Shown in pieces: positions 1 to 17,927 of a stretch of DNA of 64,000 bases. A program made the translations under genes and the position numbers. This DNA is from Arabidopsis thaliana (taxonomy: Eukaryota > Streptophyta > Magnoliopsida > Brassicales > Brassicaceae). The DNA lies in assembly GCF_000001735.4 (NCBI RefSeq), contig NC_003070.9, positions 2,170,001-2,234,000 on the forward strand. Direction: 5' to 3'. Each line of letters begins with the position of its first letter. The stretch's first letter is position 1. The notes under the pieces are model-generated. The model was not told the DNA's origin and searched no databases. It saw only the letters and a list, made by a program, of their open reading frames with translations.

Positions 1-68
1 TTTCATATTTATTGAATGTTCTTTGAAGAAGAAGAAGGCGACGACACAAAAACCTTGCATTTGCATCC

Positions 69-1861
69 ATGGCGTCGATGCCGAGCAAACTTCTTCCAGT
101 CCTAGTCTGCTACGTTTTTCTTTTCCCCTTTGCATCATCATCTGATTATTCTGGGGTATCTCTTCCATCTTCGTCGCCTAAAGTCTCGGTGGGCCTGTAC
201 TACGAGTCTCTCTGTCCCTACTGCTCTTCCTTCATTGTTAACCACCTCGCGAAGCTCTTCGAAGACGATCTCATATCAATCGTCGATCTCCATCTCTCTC
301 CGTGGGGCAATACCAAGCTCCGTTCCGATAACGTCACTGCCGTTTGCCAGGTACTCCTTCGTTTTCTTCAATTTACGAATTCGATGTTTCCGATTCGATT
401 GAATTAAGCTTCAATTTTGAGAAAATCACCCTTTCCTTAACTGAAATTTGATGTTGTTTGCATCTGAGATTGACAAATTGGTCTTCTCTCATTTGCATAA
501 ATCTTGTTGCTTTTGTGTTGCAGCATGGGGCATTTGAATGCTTCTTGGATACCGTAGAAGCTTGTGCAATTGATGCTTGGCCTAAAGTAGTAAGTGTGAT
601 GATGAGATCTATTTTGTTGCTGTCACAAATTTGAAACGTTAACTTCATTTGGTGAGGCATGGTTGTGAGATAAGAAACATCGTCACTTTTGTTGGTTGCA
701 GAGCGATCATTTCCCGTTCATATACTGTGTCGAGAAGTTGGTGACTGAACATAAGTATGACAAGTGGGAGACGTGTTATGAGAAGCTCAATCTCAACTCG
801 AAACCTGTTGCAGATTGTCTCAGCAGTGGACATGGGAATGAGGTTTGTCCCTTCTCCTTGTGTAGCTTGCTTGTTTTGCCACAAGTTCTTGTTGCTGATT
901 GCTTTTTAGCATTGGAACATTCGGTTACCGTATCCATGATACCGTTTTGCAATTGTATTGTCTGAAGCATAGGCTTATCCGATTTACCATGTTGTTGTTT
1001 TGAAGCTTCTGGGTTATGATTCACAGACATGTGCATTCAATTTCTAATCTTTTTATTTCTGCAGCTTGCTTTGCACTATGCTGCAGAAACGAATGCGCTT
1101 CAGCCTCCTCACAAGTATGTGCCCTGGGTAGTCGTGGATGGTCAGCCACTTTATGAGGTTCGTTTATTATTTGCTTCTTTTCAAGTTCTTCTGCAGTGCT
1201 GAATACTTACATAGCCAATCCACACTTCCTTACTAGTTGTAGATGAATGATATTGTTAGGACTCAGTGGTCAGTCATTGAGACTTACGATTTGCATTCAC
1301 TCCAGGGATTGATTTGGGATTTGGTTTTAAATCACTTTAGATTTAGTGTCTTTAGGGATTTGGATCATCTTTAACCCGTACAATTTCTCAGAGCTGGTAT
1401 CATATGTTAGTGCAAGTCCCTACATGGTAATCTTGTGAGTTAGATGCGTCTTGGAAGTTTGGAAGGAGAGTTTAGTCTTTTAGCTGTAGTTAGCCTACGG
1501 GAAGTGAAATTGTACATAGGCTTGTTGGCAAAGGCTCATAAAATTAATATTGATCAATTGGAACAGAAGTTCTCTCTCTGTATGTGTTTGTTCTTGATGT
1601 TTCTGGTCTTTGAACTAAGCTCATTGTCTCCTTTTTAAAAACCAGGACTATGAAAACTTCATAAGCTACATCTGCAAGGCTTACAAAGGTAATAAAGTAC
1701 CTGGCGCATGTACCAAATATGCAACCGGCAACTTCATTCGTAGTGTCAAATTGAAACGCTCCCCTCTGGTGTCCTGGAAAGGCGTGAATAAGATGTGGGA
1801 TGTGTTGGAACGTATCACAACCTCTTTATCGTCATACATCGACATCACCGGCCTGCTATGA
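69..1861 (+). CDS. GILT family thiol reductase, 5 exons, 265 aa
   Basis: Secretory or vacuolar thiol reductase related to gamma-interferon-inducible lysosomal thiol reductase (I recall the locus as AT1G07080). Coding exons are 69-350, 524-589, 702-842, 1065-1157 and 1646-1861; all have GT-AG borders and every join keeps frame, giving 265 codons plus TGA. Residues 1-24 form a signal peptide. The redox motif is C49-P-Y-C52 in a thioredoxin-like fold. The family signature C-Q-H-G-x2-E-C-x7-C falls at residues 93-108 and is split by intron 1. The family reduces protein disulfides at acidic pH; the plant substrate is not evident from the sequence. The window begins 68 bases upstream of the ATG, so the promoter is not seen. 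Confidence 0.93.
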
Positions 1862-4201
1862 ACACTTCCTGTATCTTTTTCCCATGTAACAAACCACCCC
1901 AAAAAGCTATCTAGATTCTGATATTTAATGAATGTGTGTAATCTTTATGTTTCATCAAAATGTATGTTTGTTGGGTTGTGAGAGGCCTTTCAAGAATCAC
2001 ATGTTGGGTAAAAAACCTATTTCGGTTTAGACGGGTTTTGTTTCTCTTATTTGTTTCGGTGAAGTTGTAGACTGTAGTATGAAAGGAGCCTATCAGGGTT
2101 GACGATGGAACAGTAGTGAGGACCGTGACCCACTACTCGCTTCGACGTTGACCGCAACAATAACATCAATATCTCGACATTATGTTTACACATCACAATC
2201 GATAGTTATATTACACAAACGTAAATAAACAATCTAGACTTTAAACCTTTGTTTTTAGTTGAAACGATTAGACATTAAGAAAAACTTTCCTCATACGTGT
2301 ATATTAACCTTTATGGGGTCCATGTATTGCTCCTCTAAACTTCTAGTCACGATCAAAATGAAATGTAATTAATGTAGCTAATTGGTTACAACCTTACAGA
2401 TATAATCATTAATTATAATAGAATAAAATAATGTGGCTTGGCTGCTGGCTCGTCTTTATCAAAGCCCATGTGGTGATTAGGAACAAAACAAATTTTGATA
2501 ATGATTTTGAAGGACCACTAATTCTGAGCCTTCTTTCATACAAAGAGGGAAAGAATGTCTCAAACTATATAGACTCGTAATGCAAACGCTAAGCTTATAT
2601 ATAGGCTAAGAAGACTTTTACATATGTAAAACCATCACAAGCTAAGAACGGTCACGAAAAGTCGAAAACTATACGATCTTATAATGGTCAACCAATAAAT
2701 ACGTCATTACTGACGACATGGAAAAGAAAACGCTACTTCCCTTACTTCACCATTGTACTCTAGCTATGACTATAACTTCATTAGACCAGATCAACGTGTT
2801 TCAAAATCGCATTTATTTCTTATCATCATCACTCTGTATGACTATAGACTATAGTAAAAATCAATTAGGTAATCGACATTATTATAGAGACTAAAATTGT
2901 TTTCTAAGATAAAATCTAATTAATCATTGAATCATTGAAATCTAGTTTCTAGATTTCGATTAGCTAATTTACGACTTTAGTCTAAATATGAATATATTAA
3001 CAAACTGAGAAAACATTATGTAATGTTTTTGAGTTTAACCAAGAGACAAGGGAAACAAGCTAAAGGGGTTACAAGGTTGAAGAACACACGTGTGGAATGA
3101 CACGTATTAGAACACAGTGAACACGAGGCCTGATGTCGGTCGGAAATAGTGGCAAACAATACTGTCTCAAGAGTCACGATCTTGTTCTGCTCATGTGACT
3201 TTTACCATCTTTCCAAGGTTATTTACGTACACGTGCGTCTGTACGTATATGAAAGCACATACGTAGACCTAGCTACAACTCATGAGACTGGATTCAAATT
3301 AAGCATTCTAACCAATAATATGGTCGCTAATTTTGCTTAGCTAGACTACCAGAGATGTTGAGACTTATTGGCAATTAATAACACAATTTTGAAAGGAAAA
3401 GTGTTTAGTAGATTTTTCTTTGAATATACTAGTAGTTTTACATGCATGTACCGTATAAATAATTATATTAAGAGAAAAAGAGCATTAGAACTTGTGAATC
3501 TGCGTAGACACACAGATGTGATACAGTGCATTATGAAGAATATACGGATTTCTAACTATCTATACGTTTTTTAGTCCGGCTAAAAGTATTTTAAAACTAT
3601 TCGCTTGTGAAAATTAAATATTGTGGATTAGTAAAGATGACATTATCTTTTATATATATATGAAGCAAATAAAAGTTCAAATAGTCATCAAAATGATTTG
3701 TATACGTACATACCTGATACCTTTACGTACACAAACAAGATAACGTATGTAAATACGCAGGGTGAAAACAACCTACCAGGATACCACTCCTTCATCAGTC
3801 ATCTTCTTATTCTTCTCTGATCTCTGAAATCTTCAAGAAACATTGAGAATAAATCTCATGATACCATTTGATTATAAAAGTAAGATCTGCATACAATTCC
3901 TGTAGAAGATATATATTGCATGAAACAAATAAGAACCGCATTAGTCCTTGAAAGTTGAAACTGTGTGGTCCGCATTTTATATAAGAATTCAAAATTCAAG
4001 AACTTAATGCATCCGAGATCCACAGGAAAACAAAAAACCTCCGTTGTAGCGTCTTAGCATAGTTTCAGATCAACTCAAAAGGAACAAAATTTAATAATTA
4101 GGTACTAAGGAACAAAAGATGAAGTGAGTTCCATACATACATAGAGATAAGTATATATATATCATTAATCAAGAAAACTATAATATTATATATAATTCGA
4201 T
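1862..4201. other. intergenic, 3' flanks of GILT and LSH6 genes
   Basis: This is an AT-rich spacer between two convergent genes. I see no credible coding exon. ACGT-core motifs occur near 3085-3110 (an ACACGTGT palindrome and a GACACGTA). The stretch at about 3780-4200 is probably the 3' untranslated region of LSH6. Confidence 0.6.
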
Positions 4202-4792
4202 CTAAGGCGGTACGGCCTCGGCAACAGATGGAGCACCGACGTTACAAGGGTCTCCGTCACTTTGTCTCGAAGAAGCGACGTCAACTCTAACGGTGGTGAC
4301 AGTTGGCGGCCGTTTCCGTTTCTTTTTCTCGTAAGGAATCCCACGAGCCTTTGCCTGACTCTCTCTGACTTCCCTCAAGTAAATCCGAACCGCACGTGCG
4401 GCGAACGGGTTAGAATCCGGCCGTCCACCGTTCTCCTCGTAGGCAGCTCTCAACCGTCCGATCAAAGCATCGAGAGATCCCCAAGCTTGCTTGAGAGGGC
4501 ATGAGCAAGGAGACGGAGGTTGCTGATGGCCGAAGTAAGGACAAGCCGCCACGTGGACTTTGGTCTTACCGAACTGGTCGAGGTACTTGAGAAACTCGAT
4601 CACATGCGCTCCGCTACACCGTGACAACGCGAGAGGCGGCTTGTGGTTCTTGAGGTACTGCAAGAACGTGTTCCAGTCGCGTCGCTTCTGTGACTCATAC
4701 CTGCTAGGTGTAGCTGGTGGTGAAGAGACGAAAGATGGACCCGGGTCGTCTCCTTTTACCGGATCGGATCGTCCGGAATCCGCCGATTCCAT
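4202..4792 (-). CDS. LSH6: ALOG-domain nuclear protein, LSH6, 196 aa
   Basis: Single-exon gene for a plant-specific ALOG (Arabidopsis LSH1 and Oryza G1) protein; the family acts in the nucleus as transcriptional regulators of organ boundaries and light-dependent growth. The ALOG domain spans about residues 31-155: it opens with [13 protein letters not shown], contains the zinc-ribbon-like insert with H80, C84, H89, C96 and C98, and ends in the [11 protein letters not shown] nuclear-localisation stretch (about 153-162). The flanks (1-30 and 163-196) are low-complexity, as is usual for the family. The start is the only ATG that gives a full N-terminus, and the length is typical. The symbol is from recall of the locus order (AT1G07090). 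Confidence 0.93.
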   Translation of the reverse strand: MESADSGRSDPVKGDDPGPSFVSSPPATPSRYESQKRRDWNTFLQYLKNHKPPLALSRCSGAHVIEFLKYLDQFGKTKVHVAACPYFGHQQPPSPCSCPLKQAWGSLDALIGRLRAAYEENGGRPDSNPFAARAVRIYLREVRESQAKARGIPYEKKKRKRPPTVTTVRVDVASSRQSDGDPCNVGAPSVAEAVPP

Positions 4793-7700
4793 TCAGAACT
4801 AGGGTTTTTTTGGGGAGCTTTGAGAGAGTTTGATTTTAGAGTCGATTTTTTTTTTTGAGAAGAGAGCGGATTGATAATTTAGTGTTTAGTAGTTAAAAGA
4901 GAGAGAGAAAGAGTGTGAAGCTTTGTTAGGTTTTGGGGTTTTATTTATTTAATTTTCAAATCAGACAAAAAAAGAAAAGAAAGAACAGAGGGTTTTGGGT
5001 TGAACAGTGTGAATTGTGAAAGAAGTAGAGGATGTAGAAAGAAGAGTAGGAAAAATAGAAATGTGAGAAACTAAATCACGTGGTCATGGCCCTACTCACA
5101 GGCCACTTGACACTTTTCACTATTCTATTTAGGTCAAGTGTGGGGCTATGCTTAAATCTTTTTATAAAAAAATTCTTATCAATACCACTATTATTAGGAG
5201 ATATTATTTTCTAAAGTTATTGGAATTATAAACCAATCAGGAAATTGCAAGTATGGAAGACAGATCTGAATTATTAGTTTTTGTAATTTAATAATTACTT
5301 GGAAGTTGGTTTACATTTTTTGTTCATATTCTTCTCTTAACAAATTTTATATGGTAATTAATTAAATATTCATAGTAGATTATATATTTATATGATGAGA
5401 TCAATATATACATCAGGCCATGAAAAGAACAAAAGCAAATGATTTCGTCTTAATCTCTCCCAAAGGCCCTCCGAATGCACAATTTGGATAGTCAAATTGA
5501 GGGCTTATGTATACATGCAAAAGCCTTGTGTTATATCTTATAACTAGCTTTCACAAAACATTGCTATATAGTTGATGCTAAATTTTATTTGTAATGTATG
5601 GGCGGATTGTACTCATGTTATATTTTGTTTTACAAAATTACCACCATAAATATATAGTAGCAAAAATTTACAAATATTGGTTTCAGAGACTTTCAAATTT
5701 GTGGTATAATGAGAAATAAATATGTTTTCTGATATTTATTTTGGTACTTCTATAAATTTAATCACAAATTCATGAAACCAGTTATATAGTATATATCTGA
5801 TAAATTTTACCATGTTATATATGTAATATATGTTTTATGTTGCAAGAACCGTCATTATATTTCTACCAAATTGCTTGTAATTGTTAGGAAAAAGGAAAGA
5901 TGAAGGGTTTCCGGGTAAAACCAACGCTAGCTAATCTAGTCTAAACTGTCTAATATTGGAAAATATTTATACATGCATGTATGTAACATAACCATAGAAA
6001 AAAATCGTCTATTTTACTTTTTAACGAGGGATGGTAGGTATAACTGTATTAGCTGGTCGTTAACATATCAAATCGTACGTTTGAAAAGATTAGAATCGAA
6101 TACACACTCGAACCTCTAAATCTCGGTATAACAGTAGTGATCAATACCAGATCGTTTATTGATTAGGAGAGTGAGTGGTTTCAAAAGCGATTCATTTATG
6201 TTTTGATTATCGATATCAGAAATTTCTTAGTTAGCAAATAAACGACGTTCAATTTTATTTTTTTTGGGCACTACCGAATTCGCTCGTTCAAAACGCATCT
6301 GAGTACTTATTAAAAGATGGACCACTGTGTTGAGTGATATCATTGAAAGGACTAGTTATTTGGAATCTGACAAACATAAAAGTTCGAAAATTCAGAGTCG
6401 AGTACATCTCCACCATCCAAATATGGAAAAATTAAAAAACCTATTTGGTCCCACGCCCTGCACTACATATGCGTGCGTGTGCTTCAAATGTTTAAATTTT
6501 CTTGCATTTTTGATTTTTTAGACAAATTTTCTATAACCTTATAGAAGTCACAGACATCTCACTTACCTTGTACCCGTTTTTACAGGTTCCATAAGCTATA
6601 CCTATATATGATATATCTAAGGACGGGATTTTCGGTCATAACCCTAGGTTAAATATAATACCAAAAGGTTTCGGCATGGAGACTTATTTTCATTATCTCT
6701 CAAAATGATTCCTTATGATCTTTATGACATCAATGAGTTTTAAATATATACATGTATATACCCCCCTCCCCCCCCCCCCCCCCCCCACATATAAATAAAA
6801 CATACTCGCATAATTATGGCTACCCATTTTCTTGATGTTTTGGTATTTGTTTTTTAGTTAAAATGTATTGTTGTTTATTTGTTTTATCCAATAACTCAAT
6901 AAGAGATTAGGTACTGTCCTTTTGAACATATAACACAATATCATGGTATGCCCATTGACAGGACGTCTTGACATTTATTTATGGATTTTTTCTTAATCGG
7001 AATACACTACGTTAATTATCAAGAAGGAATACATAGTTAGAAAATAAATGGTTATGACTAGTGTTCTATTTATAGTAATAAAAATTCCCGAAAAGCTTTT
7101 TATTTAGCTGGGACACTAACCAAATGAAAAAGGTAAGAATAGTTTTTTCATAATACGAAATTACATATTTTCTTTTTGTTCAAAGCTGTTATATAGTACA
7201 TATATAATATTTATTCTAATTAAGATGGCTTCAGGGATACCCAGATGATTTAGACAAGTAATGAAATCATGTAAATAATATATTCTTGGTTAAAATAATA
7301 AGATATTTGCAAACGATAGAAACAAACCAAGCAAGAGTCATAAATAATTTCAAAAATTTAACGAATTTTTTCATCCGGTTTTTTACTAGCATTTAGTGTA
7401 TATATACTCTTTATCTATTACAAAAACTCAACACCAGAATATGTTGATAAAATAAAAGAACAAAAAACGATCGGGATCCGATGCCTATTTTTGTCTACCA
7501 CTATGATAATTAAGGAGGCCATAGAAGTCAATGTTGCAGCCCCCACAATGTGTTTACGAACAATAAAAATATGCATAAAAAATGAAAAAATAAATTCAAA
7601 TTATTGGTTGGTGACTTGGTGCTTACGACCCACCACCCACACACACATCAATAGCTTTATAACGACTATTCAATCTCATTTGTTGCCTGGTGGATGGTGA

Positions 7701-7884
7701 TCATATCAAACGATCGATTTATCTTTCCAAATCCTATCGCAAATGCTCTCAAAGAATTCTTAGATGAGAACGATAAACGGTAATACTGAATTATGAAATG
7801 TTCGGAGAATAATAAAAAATTTCGTACAATTTGATCCAAAGGTTCTCTTTAAGAACTATTATTAGTCACCTAAGTGTTGCCAAT
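4793..7884. other. LSH6 upstream region, long AT-rich spacer
   Basis: The first 300 bases are the pyrimidine- and purine-rich leader and proximal promoter of LSH6, with a CACGTG core at about 5079. The rest is AT-rich with no coding exon I can support. A pure cytosine tract interrupts it at 6761-6786. Confidence 0.6.
6761..6786. repeat. poly-C mononucleotide tract
   Basis: Twenty-six bases, all C except one T at position 7 of the run. G/C homopolymers of this length are rare in plant nuclear DNA compared with A/T runs. The tract sits in an AT-rich spacer between LSH6 and the tRNA gene. Its exact length may be unreliable in sequencing. Confidence 0.9.
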
Positions 7885-7958
7885 GGTCCCGTAGCTCAGT
7901 TGGTTAGAGCGTTGGTCTTATGAGCCGAAGGTCGCGGGTTCGAGCCCCGCCGGGACCA
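7885..7958 (+). tRNA. tRNA gene, anticodon TAT (predicted Ile), no intron
   Basis: A complete cloverleaf can be folded. The 7-bp acceptor stem GGTCCCG/CGGGACC is perfect, the D stem is GCTC/GAGC, the anticodon stem is TTGGT/GCCGA with two G-T pairs, and the T stem GCGGG/CCCGC carries the loop TTCGAGC. Position 73 is A. The internal promoter boxes TAGCTCAGTTGG (A) and GGTTCGAGCCC (B) match consensus. The anticodon loop CTTATGA puts TAT at 7919-7921, which would read AUA (Ile). A TTTT run at 7962-7965 can end pol III transcription. Position 37 is G instead of the A expected for tRNAs reading A-starting codons, so the isotype is less certain than the tRNA itself. Confidence 0.9.
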
Positions 7959-8362
7959 TATTTTCAGTAGATATTTGTCCCCATAATTTAACATGATTGA
8001 TTTTTTTTTTTTTAGTCATTATCCACTCAAACTAAACGTAGTTTCTAACGGTGGCTCTCGGTCCCAACTCCAAGTACTAACCCAAGGAAACTGAACAGTA
8101 TGTATGCTAAAAGACTAGACAAGGCAGAGTAATTTCATTCGTATTTTAGTAGTATAAAAGTGAATTATTATGAAGAATAAGTAACATTTTTAAATTACAG
8201 GACATCTGAGAGTAAGGAAAAAGATTTGGTGGAGAAAGGAAAAACTGGTTTACCAAAATGCAACCCAGTGATATCTGCAATCTGATTTGCAGAGTATACG
8301 TAAAATATAAAAACCTTTAGGACGAGAGTTTGTTGAGAATTTGTGGTAATAGTTGTTTGAAT
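7959..8362. other. spacer between tRNA and F2KP 3' end
   Basis: Contains a T-run at about 8000-8013 and AT-rich DNA. The right part is probably the F2KP 3' untranslated region. No other feature seen. Confidence 0.6.
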
Positions 8363-13980
<5,618 letters not shown>

Positions 13981-14434
13981 CGAAACCCACCGTCTCAATT
14001 CCTTTTTCCCGTACTTTTCTGTTTTGAATGAATTAATAAGAAGAAGAGATTGCGACACAGAAAAAATCAAACGGATAAGAGATTTGAGAGAAAGAGAGAA
14101 GCGAAGTCGCTAGCTCCGCAGCTTTTTTTTGTCTGGGAAATTCCGGTTATTCTCTGTGGTGCATTGGGATAACCGGATAAGAGCAAATACGTGGTGATTG
14201 GTTAACTTGGTTTAGCTTCATTTTGGGCTGGGCTTGTTTTTTATTATTGGGCCTATGTCACCGACTGGTGAGAAGCTCTGAGAGTTTATTTGGTCGATCT
14301 TAAAATAGAGCCTTGTCAATAGTTCACTCTCCTTCAGCGTTCAGATCCTGAGAGTTTTATTGAGCGCCATTAATTTCTTCTCTCTTTTGGGTTTTAAGCG
14401 CCATGAATTTCGAAAACCTCAAATCACAAAACCG
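13981..14434. promoter_or_regulatory. F2KP upstream region, possibly bidirectional
   Basis: This is the gap between the F2KP start (-) and the candidate small gene on the + strand. It holds the F2KP leader and TGGGC-type (site II-like) motifs around 14226-14252 (TTGGGCTGGGC and ATTGGGCC). The layout suggests a shared promoter, but nothing in it proves divergent transcription. Confidence 0.4.
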
Positions 14435-14760
14435 ATGGTGATGATAAAAAATTCGACTGCCGAAGAGAAACTGGAATCAGAGTCGTTTGTCACTCGTATT
14501 AATCCGAGGTTTGCTCTTTCGCTTCTCTGTTTTTGTTTTTCGTTTTCGCCTGAAGTTTTCCGTCGGATTGAGACTTGGTGTTAAAATTGATTGTGTTATT
14601 GGATATTTGATAGTTGTTAATCTATGACTCCAGAGGTGTTTTAGTATTACTATCTTCAAATTTCAATACCAATTTCAATTTCTACATTTGAATGTGGGCT
14701 TTTTGTTTCTGTGTTAGCTGGCTAATTGCTTTGGAAAATTGGGATGAACAAGACAATTAG
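14435..14760 (+). CDS. candidate spliced small protein, 38 aa, unknown
   Basis: I do not recognise this. Joining 14435-14508 to 14718-14760 across a 209-bp GT-AG intron gives one continuous frame of 38 codons plus TAG. The donor is CCGAG|GTTTGC; the acceptor TTTCTGTGTTAG follows a T-rich tract. The peptide begins MVMIKNSTAEEKLESES and ends SWLIALENWDEQDN: acidic, coding-like in composition, with no signal peptide or membrane helix. An upstream ATG at 14403 opens a 12-codon frame. It lies divergent from F2KP and convergent with the CHUP1-like gene. It could instead be a non-coding transcript or chance, because the frame is short and only one splice choice was tested. Confidence 0.35.
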
Positions 14761-14873
14761 ACATTAAAATATTTGCTAAAGCAACCAAGGCTTCAATAGT
14801 ACAATAATTTAGTCCTCTAGTTTCTTACTGCGTCATAATTTCACAAGTCGTTGACACTCAAACAGTTACATCC

Positions 14874-16580
14874 TTATCCTCTGGTTTCACCTGTAGTGAT
14901 CTTCTTTAGCTCGTGAAATATGCTTAATGTTTCTCCATCAAAACCGCCAGCAAACTGAATTGAACTAATGTTAGGAAAGAACCTAATACTAACATGGCTT
15001 TTGTAATTCATATTAGTTTATGACTTCATGTACCTGGTGTATTGTGTAGGCAAATCGAACCCCTTGAAGCATAAGATTTCCTTCTTTACCACTTCCATTT
15101 GATTCCAGCTCCTTCGCTATTCGCTTCATATACTCCTGAGCTAGCCTCAGCGAGCTGTATTTTAGCTGCAACAAGGTAAAGGTTCCTCAAATCTTTCGTT
15201 GAAGTAGTGGTGGATGTGAGTCTAAGCAAATTTTCTTGAAGTTGGTAAAATGGTGTGCCATTATACTTTATGTGCAACCAATGGTGTGTTGTTAGTAATA
15301 ATAGTCTGTGATAGTCCATAATTTGTTACTAGTGTTCTTTTTCAATCATAATCAGTTGATCAGATTTTATTCGTATACTGCATCTATCAGTCACCTACCT
15401 GTCCAATCAGTCCTGTGTCGAGCATCCACTCCCAAGGTATCTGAAAATCCTTGTATCTTTTCCCTGTACTGTCTCTCATCTTCTCTGTGTTGTTAACACT
15501 TTCCTCTAACCTGAAAATGTGAAGATTTAAGGCGATTTAATTCTTGTAATTGGTTAAGATCAGGGAGTTGCTAGTATTATATTCTTTAGACATACTCGCC
15601 TGTCTTGCAACGATTGAATCCTTTGCAAGGCCTGCGTCAGAGAATCTTTTGGATTGTCCTTGAATGACAAAATCTCATTTCCAAGGTTCTTTGGCCTTTT
15701 GTAATTGCAAGCAGCCTCTCTTAGTGAATCTACTTTGCGTTCTGGCCATTTAGGGAAATGCTTTAGGACTGCCCTTTCATCTACCAAGGAAGATAGTTCT
15801 TCGTCTATCCATTTCACAAATGTCTCCACTTCTGATATGTCTGTAAATGTTGCAGCTTCCACTTTACTAATCAAGATATGGATATGATCTCTGTGTCTGT
15901 CAGTGTCAGATTTAATCTGCAAATGTGCAAACACCGTTAGGAGATCTGTTAATGTTATGATGGACATTTAATTCCATACGGTTGTTCATTTAGCCACCTC
16001 TTCTAAGTTATGATGGACAAAGTTTATCCTGTATAGTACTTACATCTGAAAGATATTTGGAGCGATTCTCGATTTCACCAATCATGTTTCTGTTGAATGC
16101 AGGCGACAAAACTCCATTCTGATTGATCTTGTTCCCCATATGAGACTCTCTCTTCGTCAGGGCACGATAAAACTCTACGACTTCTGGAGCACGCCGCACA
16201 GATCTTTTTCCAAGTGTTCTCTTTGATGGAAGTGGTGGAGGTGGTGGCGGCTTTGTTGCTGTAGACTGACCTTGGATCGTTGGCTTGGGATTTGGATTTC
16301 TGACCTCTTGACCCTTTGTGTTGGATTTGACACTCTCTGGCGCTTTCAGGTTAGATCCGTCTGTGTTGCTGCCATCATATGAGCTCTGCAACTTCTTCCA
16401 TAGCATTGATTTCCTCTCATTTTCATGTGATTTAAGATTGCTTACTTGTGCTCTTAGACGGGCAACTTCTTGACGCAGCTCATGATTTTCCTTCTCCAGC
16501 TTATCGTTCCTCACTAGATAGGCTTGAAGCTCCTTCACCAGACGCAGGAGATCTGAATCATCTTCTCCATTAGGTAACAT
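14874..16580 (-). CDS. CHUP1-like coiled-coil protein
   Basis: Related to CHLOROPLAST UNUSUAL POSITIONING1, but without its outer-envelope anchor and long coiled coil, so a shorter family member (I recall AT1G07120). Exon 1 starts at 16580 with MLPNGEDDSDLLRLVKEL and holds a leucine-heptad coiled coil (about residues 8-55, LEKENHELRQEVARLRAQV). A low-complexity linker follows, with a PPPPPPLPS proline run at about residues 112-120. The conserved CHUP1 C-terminal part begins with RRAPEVVEFYRALTKRES and continues through exons at about 15597-15917, 15362-15510, 15073-15166 and 14874-14957. The last reads HQFAGGFDGETLSIFHELKKIT and ends in TAA at 14874-14876. CHUP1 itself links chloroplasts to actin; the role of this member is not established from sequence. 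Confidence 0.88.
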
Positions 16581-17927
16581 GTCTGTATATCCCCCCTTGT
16601 TCTATTAGATGTGGGATTGAGTTTGTTTTTCTTTGGGGGGCAATTTTTCACCTTTTTAATCACATGCCTTTAAATTACTTCCCAAAGAAGCATCATAGAC
16701 TCACCTAAACCTTTGATGTTCACTTTTGCGTGTGGTTAATTGCAAATTACAAGTGTAGCCACAGAACAAGACTACCCTCTTCGTAGTTAGACTGAACTAG
16801 AATTGAACCTGGAATACTGCGAGTTTACGGTCTAAGCTCTTTTGCGCTTGTCTTATTCTTTTTTTTATGTAGATTAAGTTTGAAGATCCTCTGAGTCCGC
16901 AAATAAGTCACAGGTAAGCAAATACATAACTTAGCCTTCCTAATCACATGAGAAGCAAAGATATATAAGCTAATTTATTATGTTGAAGCTTCAGTAGCTT
17001 TAGTCCTCAAGGAAATGAGCCATTAGGTACGCGTTGGACTTGTGTCTCAAGTAATTTTCATTTGCTCATGAAGTTTCGTGTCTCAGTCTCTCACCCACTT
17101 TTAGTCCACCTCCTAAGTACACGTATGATTGTTTTTAAATCGCCTTTTCAATGTTTTCATAATCACCTCTTCGCTCTAAATTCTCTCTAATTTAGTAAAT
17201 TGAGTTCACTCGTTTAGCCAAAACTACATTTCTCTTTTGACATATTTACATAACAAATGTACACATTGGAGGCATTTATTGTGACTATATCATTCTTTGC
17301 ATCTGAAGCAAAGGTAGACTCGAAAATGACATCGCACCATTCGATAGTTTCTCCTACTTTTTTAGCTTTCATCTTTTTGTTAACGCGATTCTAGAAAACA
17401 AAACCTTCTTTTGTCGTCAAAGCAAGAGTAAAAAGGAGTTATGCTTTGTCTTTTATTTTCTTAAAACTTTCTGTTAAGTGTATGCAAGTGTGCCAGATTC
17501 ATTGGAAAACTTGCATCATGTAGTGAGAACTCAAAATTGTCATCTATCATAAGATGGTTTCTTTACTAGCTTCTAATTTTTTGAGAAGTTAAAGTAAGCA
17601 CTAAGCACCTAATAACGTTGATGTCCAACCTAAAAAGGAGAAAATAACCCTGAAAGATTCTACAGTTAATTGGTTCCGGAAATTAACAATCCACCGTAGG
17701 AAGCGACTATACTACCACAAAATGAATAAAAGTTTAGTAATCTGAGTACGTATGCTTTACAATAAAGTTATAGAATATATTTTCATCATCCGATTTTTTA
17801 TTAGAAAAAAATCAGCAATTCCCTAATATCGCTTGCCCGCAATATAGCTTTCTAGTACTTCGATTTCCTGCCCTAATATTCATTGTTATGCTAATGTTCA
17901 TCTTTTGTCTTCTCTCCAGTCCCAGCC
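16581..17927. other. divergent intergenic region (CHUP1-like / STN1)
   Basis: This is the shared upstream region of two divergent genes, 1.35 kb. AT-rich; I see no coding exon, repeat or RNA structure I would defend. Confidence 0.6.
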
